Assembly: GCA_038528965.1 (NCBI GenBank)
Contig: JBCBEC010000002.1
Location: forward strand, 1 to 64,000
DNA length: 64,000 bases
DNA from: Lewinella sp038528965
GTDB taxonomy: Bacteria > Bacteroidota > Bacteroidia > Chitinophagales > Saprospiraceae
Reading direction: 5' to 3'
This document shows, piece by piece, positions 7,511-14,658 of this stretch; the stretch's first letter is position 1, and each line of letters starts with the position of its first letter. The translations under genes were made by a program, and so were the position numbers. Below the pieces are notes generated by a model. It saw only the letters and a program-made list of their open reading frames with translations, was not told the DNA's origin and did no database searches.

Positions 7511-9028
7511 ATGTTGAAGAACTACTTTTTTCTCTCGCTATTTGTAGCGATAAGTTGGAACCTCGTGGCTCAATGCCCAAGCGGATTGGTTGAACTCGGC
7601 AGTCAGGCCGAGGTAGACGATTTTGTGGCTACTTACCCCAATTGCACCATGCTTAATGGAGATTTATTCATTGGTGAAGCATTTGGTGCTACGGATATCA
7701 CTGACTTGAGTGGCCTAGTTGGCCTTGCCGCTATTGATGGTTTCCTCGCTATCACCGGCAATGATGCGCTAACGTCTTTTAGTGGTATGGACTCGCTTAC
7801 CGCTATTTCCGGAAGCGTGGACATCGTATCGAATGCAAGCTTAACTTCTGTGGAGGCGTTGAGCAATTTGGCAACTATTGGTGATACCCTGGTCATTGCG
7901 CTCAATGATGCATTAACATCTTTGACAGGCCTGGACGCACTCACTTCTATCGGCCAAGGCTTGACCATTCAAAGCAATACTGTGCTTATGTCTTTGTCGG
8001 GCTTAAATGCACTGACCTCCGTCGGTGGCGACCTCAGAATTTCATCTAATGGTGCCTTACCATCCTTGTCGGGCTTGGCTGCGCTCACTTCCATGGGTGG
8101 GTTCCTACAGATTAGTGGCAATAGTGGGCTAACCTCTCTAAATGGCCTGGATAACATTGGGGCAAATAGCATCACTGGTATGGGTGTTTTTAATAATCCT
8201 CGGCTATCTAACTGCGCAGTGGCCAGCATCTGTAATTACCTGAGTGTGGAGACGAATAACGCCCTTATTGCCGGCAACGATACGGGCTGTGCCAACCGGG
8301 GACAGGTAGAGACGGCATGTGCCGCTGGCCCACCTGGGGATGTCTGTGCAGAAGCCATGGATGTCAATGATCTACTGGGGCAGGACGTTGGTGAGGCGCA
8401 GCTATCGATGCTACAGAGCAATACCGAGAACACGGCCACAGATAGCCCTTTTAATGGCATTGATTGTCACTTCAATATGGATCCGGTCACCAATAGTCTG
8501 TGGTTTAGTTTTACCGGTGATGGGAATACCTACCGGATCAGCACTATACAGTGTGCAGCTGATCCGTCCAGCGCTCTGACCAACACCCAGTTCGCGCTCT
8601 ACAGTGGCAGTTGCGACAACCTCATTCCCGAGGCCTGTAATGAAGATGGGGACTTTGACAACGACGTCTTTCACGCTGAGATCGATCAGTTTACCACCGT
8701 GGTGGGCACTGAGTACTTCTTGCTAGTGGATGGCTTTGGTGAGCAGACCGGCGAGTTCTGTCTAAAAATCACCCGGCAGATGACGGTTGATGTTACTGAG
8801 CTATCGCAAACGAACATTGAGCTCTTCCCCAACCCCACCACTGGTCGTCTCCAATGGACCGAGGTGCCTCCAGAGCGCGTGGTGGTCTTCACCACCCAAG
8901 GGCAACGGGTGATGGATGACACCAATCCTGGCCAGGAATTGAACTTAAGTGCTTTGCCCGGCGGGGTGTATGTAGTCCATCTGGTTACTGCCGATCAGGT
9001 GTATGCTAGTCGGGTGGTGAAGCAGTAG
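7511..9028 (+). CDS. Receptor-L-domain T9SS surface protein
   Basis: The 505-aa protein has a signal peptide (MLKNYFFLSLFVAISWNLVAQ) and then a cap motif (CPSGLVELGSQAEVDDF...YPNCTMLNGDLFIG) that opens a right-handed solenoid of ~22-24-residue turns (DLSGLVGLAAIDGFLAITGNDALTSF type) to about residue 245, like bacterial receptor L-domains. A second domain (~275-425) contains NSLWFSFTGDGNTYRIST and TEYFLLVDGFGEQTGEFCL, a beta-sandwich common in Bacteroidota exoproteins. The last ~75 residues are a T9SS sorting domain (ELFPNPTTGRLQWTE, LPGGVYVVHL, SRVVKQ). A binding or adhesion role at the surface is likely. The cap and turns match those of the 1337-aa protein at 35-39 kb. Confidence 0.88.
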   Translation: MLKNYFFLSLFVAISWNLVAQCPSGLVELGSQAEVDDFVATYPNCTMLNGDLFIGEAFGATDITDLSGLVGLAAIDGFLAITGNDALTSFSGMDSLTAISGSVDIVSNASLTSVEALSNLATIGDTLVIALNDALTSLTGLDALTSIGQGLTIQSNTVLMSLSGLNALTSVGGDLRISSNGALPSLSGLAALTSMGGFLQISGNSGLTSLNGLDNIGANSITGMGVFNNPRLSNCAVASICNYLSVETNNALIAGNDTGCANRGQVETACAAGPPGDVCAEAMDVNDLLGQDVGEAQLSMLQSNTENTATDSPFNGIDCHFNMDPVTNSLWFSFTGDGNTYRISTIQCAADPSSALTNTQFALYSGSCDNLIPEACNEDGDFDNDVFHAEIDQFTTVVGTEYFLLVDGFGEQTGEFCLKITRQMTVDVTELSQTNIELFPNPTTGRLQWTEVPPERVVVFTTQGQRVMDDTNPGQELNLSALPGGVYVVHLVTADQVYASRVVKQ

Positions 9029-9050
9029 GGTAGAAGGGGGCTAAATTAGA

Positions 9051-9102
9051 TCTGTGGAATTCATTCCCCCGCAGAAGAGCATAGCGGAATGAATTCCACA
9101 GA
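9051..9102 (+). terminator. 17-bp perfect hairpin after the receptor-L gene
   Basis: TCTGTGGAATTCATTCC (9051-9067) is perfectly complementary to 9086-9102, with an 18-nt loop. It starts 23 bp after the stop codon. There is no U-run behind it, so it may end or stabilise the transcript rather than act as a classic intrinsic terminator. Confidence 0.55.
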
Positions 9103-9193
9103 ATCGCATGGAACAAAAAGCAGATTCCTGGCGCTTTATTAAATATTTTGTTTATTTTTAGGTTTCTAAGCATTCATTTTGTTTCTACTTCCT

Positions 9194-10264
9194 ATGGCCG
9201 CCAGTCACCCTGAGTTATCTTCCTCCGAACGCCCGTACCAAAAGGGTAGGGGAGCCCAAATCAATCCTACCTCCAAGTACGAGGCTTTTGTGTACGACAA
9301 TACCAGTGATCCGGATGCGGAGTTCCCCACGGAGTACATCGAAGTCCATCCCAAGACCATCCTGAACAAGGTGGATAGCCCGGATATTGGCTTTTCCTTT
9401 TCACTCAATCCTTACCAGGGCTGCGAACACGGCTGTGTGTACTGCTACGCGCGTAATACGCACCCGTACTGGGGCTACAGCGCCGGCATGGACTTTGAGA
9501 GGAAGATTTTGATAAAAAAAGATGCGCCGAAGATATTAGCAGAAACTATCCGCAAGAAAAGCTGGAAGACCGTGCCCTTGATGCTGGCCGGCAATACCGA
9601 CATTTACCAACCCGCCGAGAAAGAGTATGAGCTGACGCGACAGATTTTGGAGGTCTGCTGGAAATACCGCTACCCGGTTGGTTTGATCACTAAGAATAGC
9701 ATGGTGCTGCGGGATATGGACATCCTCAAGCAATTAGCGAGTGAACAACTGACGCACGTTTCCATTTCCTTGACCACTTTGCAAGAGGACTTACGCCGCA
9801 TGCTAGAGCCGCGCACCGCCAGTGTCAACCAACGACTTAAAGCCATCAAAGAGCTAACGGATGCCGGTATTCCCGTCAACGTGATGCTGGCCCCGATTAT
9901 TCCTGGCTTGACCGACCACGAAATCATCCCTATGGCAAAAGCAGTATCAGAAGCAGGAGCGCTGTCGATTGGGTATACGCTCGTTCGTCTCAATGGTGAT
10001 ATCGGAATGATCTTTGAAGACTGGATTCGCAAAGCACTTCCAGATCGCGCTGATCGCGTACTCAACCGCATCAAGGACTGTCGGGGCGGGAAGCTCAGTG
10101 AGAGTCGCTTTCACCATCGTATGCGCGGGGAAGGGGAGATAGCGGAAATGGTACGCCGGCAATTCAAACTGGCCAAGCAGCTGTATTTCGAAGGGCAGAA
10201 ATGGCCCAGTTATAATCTAGATTTACATGAGCAGTATAAGGATGGGCAGTTGAAGTTGTTCTAA
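9194..10264 (+). CDS. Radical SAM protein of the PA0069/SplB-like group
   Basis: The 356-aa enzyme has the radical SAM cluster motif in NPYQGCEHGCVYCYARNTHP (CxxxCxxC, near residue 78). These cysteines bind a [4Fe-4S] cluster that cleaves S-adenosylmethionine. The following HPYWGYSAGMDFERKI and VPLMLAGNTDIYQPAEK, plus MLAPIIPGLTDHEI, match the widely conserved PA0069-type family related to spore photoproduct lyase. The family's reaction is not firmly known; DNA or RNA repair/modification has been suggested. I chose ATG 9194 over an in-frame TTG at 9179. It stands alone between two surface-protein genes and converges with the next gene. Confidence 0.88.
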   Translation: MAASHPELSSSERPYQKGRGAQINPTSKYEAFVYDNTSDPDAEFPTEYIEVHPKTILNKVDSPDIGFSFSLNPYQGCEHGCVYCYARNTHPYWGYSAGMDFERKILIKKDAPKILAETIRKKSWKTVPLMLAGNTDIYQPAEKEYELTRQILEVCWKYRYPVGLITKNSMVLRDMDILKQLASEQLTHVSISLTTLQEDLRRMLEPRTASVNQRLKAIKELTDAGIPVNVMLAPIIPGLTDHEIIPMAKAVSEAGALSIGYTLVRLNGDIGMIFEDWIRKALPDRADRVLNRIKDCRGGKLSESRFHHRMRGEGEIAEMVRRQFKLAKQLYFEGQKWPSYNLDLHEQYKDGQLKLF

Positions 10265-10377
10265 TTGCTTCCGCTGTTCTACGGGATTTATTTTACCACC
10301 TTTTTCTGGTCCAAGGCAAATCTGCTAGGATCACCGCAGAGCTAGGTTATAAGCATATGCTGAAACCCTAAGCTAAC

Positions 10378-10433
10378 GGGAGGTTGGGCTTAAACAATTA
10401 TGTAAAGTACTGTAAGTCAAAGCCCCGCCTCCC
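10378..10433. terminator. Hairpin in convergent intergenic region
   Basis: GGGAGGTTGGGCTT (10378-10391) pairs with AAGCCCCGCCTCCC (10420-10433) with one mismatch and one wobble; the loop is 28 nt. It sits between the converging radical SAM gene and the 936-aa T9SS protein gene. A bidirectional transcription end is plausible. Confidence 0.4.
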
Positions 10434-10451
10434 AGTAAAGAGAAGCGTGTA

Positions 10452-10494
10452 GAGGGTATAAGGACGGCGTATTGTCTTTCTACCTTATACCTTC
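10452..10494. terminator. Second hairpin in convergent intergenic region
   Basis: GAGGGTATAAGG (10452-10463) pairs with CCTTATACCTTC (10483-10494) with one wobble. It is followed downstream by yet another inverted pair, ACGTGAGGTTG (10506-10516) and CAACCTCACGT (10714-10724), whose loop now holds the 179-bp repeat. That arrangement suggests that the repeat inserted into an older hairpin. Confidence 0.4.
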
Positions 10495-10530
10495 TTCCAT
10501 ATACCACGTGAGGTTGTGACACTCAGTAAC

Positions 10531-10709
10531 TAAGAGCATGTTTGGGAATTTAATTTGGGAAAGAAATGCATGCTTCCTGATTATCAAGGATTTGTAAACC
10601 TGGCGTCAGGCTAAAAACTTCATTTGGCCCGCCAAACTCAGTTTTGACCCTTTAGACAGAACTACAAATCGTTGATAATCAGTTCGCAAAATTCCCAAAC
10701 AAGCTCTTA
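10531..10709 (+). repeat. 179-bp MITE-like palindromic element, left copy
   Basis: The element has near-matching ends: TAAGAGCATGTTTGGGAATT at the left is mirrored by AATTCCCAAACAAGCTCTTA at the right with one mismatch. A second inverted pair lies inside (GATTATCAAGGATTTGT 10579-10595 against 10664-10680, one mismatch). It has no coding capacity and could fold into one long hairpin. A second copy in opposite orientation lies at 13563-13741, with 11 differences in 179 bp by my hand alignment, so the two bracket the 936-aa gene. Small size, terminal inverted repeats and absence of a transposase fit a miniature inverted-repeat transposable element. No target duplication is obvious. Confidence 0.75.
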
Positions 10710-10728
10710 CCCTCAACCTCACGTTAAA

Positions 10729-13539
10729 CTAATCTTGCTTAACAAAGCGATGCACCAGCTGTCCCTCTTCCGTTTCCACTTTGATCACATAGCCTCCAGC
10801 AGGCAAGAAGTCGACCTGGATTACAGTTCTGTTGAGGTTAACCGTACCGCTGCTTACTAAACTTCCGTGCGCATCATAAATAGTGTAATCAGCACCAGTT
10901 AGCGGAATACCAGATTCAAGTACCAGTAAATCCTGAACAGGATTGGGAAATACGCTGAGTTGCTGGTTTTCTAGCTCTTCGGTTCCTACCAAGGTAAAAT
11001 CCACACAAACGGAGCTTCCAGAGCAGGGGCCTTGCGTGATAAGAACACCGTAGTTGCCATCAGTACTGGGCGTGAAGGAAGGGCCTTGCTCGTTCGGTAG
11101 CACACCACCCGTCGAGCAGTTGTACCAGAGATAACTGGAGATGGTAGAATCCGCTTGGGAATAAATGGTATTGCCCTGTACCGAAAGGGCGATATCGATG
11201 GCGCAGAAGGTAGCACAGGCAGAAGTATCCACACAGCTTTCCTGGGTAATGATGACGGCGTACTGCCCGCTCATTTCGGGAAAAAATTGAAAATCTTCCG
11301 CACCGGGAATCACCAATCCGCTGATACAGTCAATCCATTGATAGGCCGTATTGGTGCTATCGTTATTAGCTTGAAGCCCCCCCGAGATGATACTTAGTTC
11401 CGTGTCGATGAGGCAGCGGTTCACGCACTCGGAAGTATCTACACAAGGGCCTTGCGTAATGATAACGGCATAGTCACCGCTGCTGGTGGCGGTAAAGGTG
11501 GCAGCCGTTTCGCCAGGAATGAGACTCCCATCTGTACAGTTGATCCACTGAAAGGTGGAAATCTCAGGGTCGGCCGCTGCTTGCAAAACGTCGCCATCGA
11601 TATTTATTTGGTTATTGATCGTGCAGTACGTAAGACAAGTCAATTCTGAGGTACATTGGCCCTGAGTAACCCGCACGCCATATTCACCGGTCTCATCCAG
11701 TATAAAGTACGGGCGGAAGCTGATAGCAAACGAACCACCGGTGCTACAATCAGCCAACTGGTATTTTGTCACTGCGGCGGTATCCGTTAAAATAAAGAGC
11801 GTATCATTGGAAATAGAAATTTCAAGCTCAATTTCCTCTGGGCAAACATAAACACATTCGGTGGTCGCCGAGCACGTCTCACTCGTGACCAAGGCCGCAA
11901 AGGAGCTATTTATTACCGGAGTATAGTTGGGGCCGGTAGCTCCTTCGATGATGGAATCGGTATTGCAATCCAACCACTGAATTGGAAGATGCGCCACCTC
12001 TTCGCTTACTAGAAGCATGGTATCACCAATTAGTAACAGATTATCGGGAAGGGGGCAGTAATTGACACATGCAGATGTGTCTACGCAGCTACCGTGAGTT
12101 ACAATTACTGCGTACTCCCCCCAAACGGGAGGAGAAAGAAAGGCCCCTTGTGCGCCTTCTACCAGCGCTCCGGTAGCACAGTCTATCCATTGGTAGGTAG
12201 AACTCAGGGCCACTTCTGAGGATTGTAAGCCATTCTCTAGCACTTCTACTTCCGTATTGACGGCACAAGCTCCTAGTTTGACCACCCAGTAATCATAATC
12301 GCCATTATTGCCGCCCACATCCCCATTATTTGATGCCGTACGCCCGGCCATGATGTAGCCAGAATCAATGGTTTGTTTGATAGAAAAGGCACGATCATCT
12401 TCCGTACCGCCGTAGGATTTTTCCCAGTCTAGAACCCCCTCTGAAGTCAGTTTTAGTGCCCAGAAAAGCTTATCGCCGGCTGGGCCGGTACAGCCAGTGA
12501 TGATATACCCGCCATCTGCGGTTTGCTGAATCTCACCGGCAATATCCTTGTTGTAGCTACCGTAAAAATCTTGCCACGTGATTTCCCCAGCTTCATCCAA
12601 CTTCACCACCCAAAGATCGCTTTGCAGCGGATTCTCCGTTATATCTCCATCATTGGAGCGCGTTAATCCAGCTAATATGTAGCCACCTTCGGTAGTCTGC
12701 CGGATGGTGTAGCTTTCATCAAAATCAGTGCCTCCTAGTGCATGTTCCCATTCCAGATCCCCTTGGCTTGACAACTTAACCACCCAGGCATCAAAAGAGA
12801 AATTAACCCCGCCGTGGAAACCTGTTACGTCACCATTACTGGAACGGGTTCTTCCTGTAACGATACAGCCCCCATCATCTGTTTTGTCTAAGGCAAAAGC
12901 TAAATCATCGCGTGAGCCGCCGTATGAGCGTTCCCAGATGAGCTCACCGCTAGCGGATAGCCTAATTATCCAGTAATCGACCCCTCCTTTATTTTCGCTC
13001 ACATCACCATTGCTAGACTGGGAACCACCGGCTATAAAATAGCCACCGTCCGCCGCCTGTTCAATGGCGTAGCCATAATCACTACCTGCGCCACCGTACG
13101 ATTTTTCCCACTCCACCTGACCAGTAGCATCTAACTTAAGGATCCAATAATCGCTACCCCCTTCATTTTCGCTGACCTGCCCATCCTCCGAACTGGTCTG
13201 GCCCACCACAATGTACCCGCCATCCTGCGTGGGCAAGGCATCCCTGGCAATTTCGTGATTACTTCCTCCGTAGCTGGCCTCCCAATCCAATTCACCGGCT
13301 GCAGTGAGCTTCACTACCCAAAAGTCGAGCCAAGCAAAGGGGGCAGAAATATCCCCATCCTCCGAGCGTGCACTTCCCACCACAAGATATCCACCATCCG
13401 GGCATTGTTCTACGTCGTAGGCGATCTCTTCGGCACTGCCACCCAGCGTGGTTTCCCATTCGATAGCGGGTTGTGCGTATACCTTAAGGATTACCGACAA
13501 AGTAGAAAAAAGGAAAACCAAGGAACGGAAGCAGGACAT
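10729..13539 (-). CDS. T9SS protein with seven propeller-like repeats and Ig-like repeats
   Basis: The 936-aa protein starts with a signal peptide (MSCFRSLVFLFSTLSVILKVYAQ). Residues ~25-425 hold about seven ~57-residue repeats of the form YGG...DDYAYAIEQTADGGYIVAGxTxSNDGDV...DYWVVKL, which probably close into a beta-propeller. Residues ~430-835 hold six or seven ~70-residue units ending GxYAVIITQGPCVDTSxCVxxC, each with paired cysteines, resembling small Ig-like domains. The C-terminus is a T9SS sorting domain (LSVFPNPVQDLLVLESG, FLPAGGYVIKV, RFVKQD). It is thus a surface-exposed or secreted protein, perhaps an adhesin. Its start codon is only 23 bp from the right copy of the MITE-like element, so its promoter probably lies inside or beyond that element. 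Confidence 0.85.
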   Translation of the reverse strand: MSCFRSLVFLFSTLSVILKVYAQPAIEWETTLGGSAEEIAYDVEQCPDGGYLVVGSARSEDGDISAPFAWLDFWVVKLTAAGELDWEASYGGSNHEIARDALPTQDGGYIVVGQTSSEDGQVSENEGGSDYWILKLDATGQVEWEKSYGGAGSDYGYAIEQAADGGYFIAGGSQSSNGDVSENKGGVDYWIIRLSASGELIWERSYGGSRDDLAFALDKTDDGGCIVTGRTRSSNGDVTGFHGGVNFSFDAWVVKLSSQGDLEWEHALGGTDFDESYTIRQTTEGGYILAGLTRSNDGDITENPLQSDLWVVKLDEAGEITWQDFYGSYNKDIAGEIQQTADGGYIITGCTGPAGDKLFWALKLTSEGVLDWEKSYGGTEDDRAFSIKQTIDSGYIMAGRTASNNGDVGGNNGDYDYWVVKLGACAVNTEVEVLENGLQSSEVALSSTYQWIDCATGALVEGAQGAFLSPPVWGEYAVIVTHGSCVDTSACVNYCPLPDNLLLIGDTMLLVSEEVAHLPIQWLDCNTDSIIEGATGPNYTPVINSSFAALVTSETCSATTECVYVCPEEIELEISISNDTLFILTDTAAVTKYQLADCSTGGSFAISFRPYFILDETGEYGVRVTQGQCTSELTCLTYCTINNQINIDGDVLQAAADPEISTFQWINCTDGSLIPGETAATFTATSSGDYAVIITQGPCVDTSECVNRCLIDTELSIISGGLQANNDSTNTAYQWIDCISGLVIPGAEDFQFFPEMSGQYAVIITQESCVDTSACATFCAIDIALSVQGNTIYSQADSTISSYLWYNCSTGGVLPNEQGPSFTPSTDGNYGVLITQGPCSGSSVCVDFTLVGTEELENQQLSVFPNPVQDLLVLESGIPLTGADYTIYDAHGSLVSSGTVNLNRTVIQVDFLPAGGYVIKVETEEGQLVHRFVKQD

Positions 13540-13562
13540 ACCAATTGTTTAGATGCGCTAAG

Positions 13563-13741
13563 TTAGAGCGTGTTTGGAGATTTTGCGAACTGATTTTCAA
13601 CGATTTGTAGTTCTGTCTAAAGGGTCAAAACTGAGTTTGGCGGGCCAAATGAAGTTTTTAGCCTGACGCCAGGTTTGCAAATCCTTGATAATCAGGAAGC
13701 GCGCATTTCTTTCCCAAATTAAATTTCCAATCATTCTCTTA
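13563..13741 (-). repeat. 179-bp MITE-like palindromic element, right copy (inverted)
   Basis: The reverse complement of this segment matches 10531-10709 over its full 179 bp, with most differences near the ends and a conserved core. It lies directly upstream of the 936-aa gene and 206 bp from the TetR-family gene. It may therefore supply or disturb promoters in both directions. The 206 bp between it and the TetR gene hold no gene. Confidence 0.75.
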
Positions 13742-13880
13742 ATTGCTCTAGTCTAAAATAAGTGAGCAAAGTCTTTGCAAAAGGATTAGTGAAGTAAGCC
13801 TCCTGTCGCTCAGAATTCGTAAGTCTAAACCGATTAGTTTTCCAAAATATCGCAACTAATTTGGGCATCCCTTTTTGAAG

Positions 13881-13908
13881 TGGTAATTTTGGAACGAAAA
13901 TATTACCA
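13881..13908. promoter_or_regulatory. Possible operator upstream of the TetR gene
   Basis: TGGTAAT (13881-13887) and ATTACCA (13902-13908) form a perfect 7-bp inverted repeat across 14 nt, 39 bp before the TetR-family start codon. TetR-type repressors usually bind such palindromes in their own promoter. I do not see a second copy directly ahead of the PUFA synthase genes. Confidence 0.35.
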
Positions 13909-13947
13909 GTCGTACTGTCTGGTGCTGCAATCCAAATAACCTGCCTT

Positions 13948-14565
13948 ATGGTCACGCCCGAAATCATTATGTCCACTGCCATGCGCTTGTTCTTGCAGCA
14001 CGGCGTCAAGACAGTGACCATCGACCGCATTGTCAAGGAATTACATACCTCAAAAAGAACGATCTATTCTCACTTCAAGGATAAGACCGCCTTACTCAAG
14101 GCGTGCTTGTTGAGTTATCACCAACGCATCCGGCAAGAAAATGAGGAAATGATCAGTAGATCCAATAATGCCATCGAGGCATTCGCCTACTTGCATCAGG
14201 CAATTGTCAAACGGGCGGGACAAGTAAATCCAAATTTTTTCAACGACATCCTCCACTACTATCCTGGCTTACTTCACGAATCGTATCGCAATTCGGGAAA
14301 TTTCGCCCACCAGCAGCTGGAGCAACTGGCCCATTGGGGGATGGAAGACGGCATCTTTCTAGAAGATCTCGACGTCCCGGTTATCTCAAAAACAGTACTT
14401 GAATTGCTCAAGATGCTTAAGAATACCGACCTGTTTCCTGTCACCCAGTTTTCTAAGGAACGGCTCACCTTTGGCACTTTAGTACCCTATATGCGTGGCC
14501 TTTGTACGAGCAAAGGCATAAAACTGCTCGAAAAACAAAAGGAGCTATTTCAGGTAGCCTTGTGA
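13948..14565 (+). CDS. TetR-family transcriptional regulator
   Basis: The 205-aa protein has a TetR-type N-terminal helix-turn-helix (residues ~5-50: IMSTAMRLFLQHGVKTVTID, IVKELHTSKRTIYSHFKDK). The rest is an alpha-helical ligand-binding and dimerisation region without a recognisable subgroup. It is read in the same direction as the PUFA synthase genes and ends 93 bp before them, so it is a likely local regulator, possibly sensing acyl-CoA or fatty acids; the ligand is an inference. The 93-bp gap shows no clear operator. A possible autoregulatory palindrome lies upstream at 13881-13908. Confidence 0.85.
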   Translation: MVTPEIIMSTAMRLFLQHGVKTVTIDRIVKELHTSKRTIYSHFKDKTALLKACLLSYHQRIRQENEEMISRSNNAIEAFAYLHQAIVKRAGQVNPNFFNDILHYYPGLLHESYRNSGNFAHQQLEQLAHWGMEDGIFLEDLDVPVISKTVLELLKMLKNTDLFPVTQFSKERLTFGTLVPYMRGLCTSKGIKLLEKQKELFQVAL

Positions 14566-14658
14566 GCCGTAATGAACACCTTGTCTTTTAGCTATTAGCA
14601 AACCCGGAACGCCAAAACCCACTAAAACAAACTTCTCAACCGAGTTAAGAGCATAGAG

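Noticed and set aside
7633..8460. Long antisense open frames opposite the receptor-L gene (also at 35527-39400)
   Set aside because: They mirror the repeated solenoid codons and have repeat-driven, low-complexity products without starts or motifs; the plus-strand genes explain them.
10531..10709. Repeat copy as a tRNA, riboswitch or attachment site
   Set aside because: No cloverleaf or integrase nearby; two full-length copies with terminal inverted repeats fit a mobile miniature element better.
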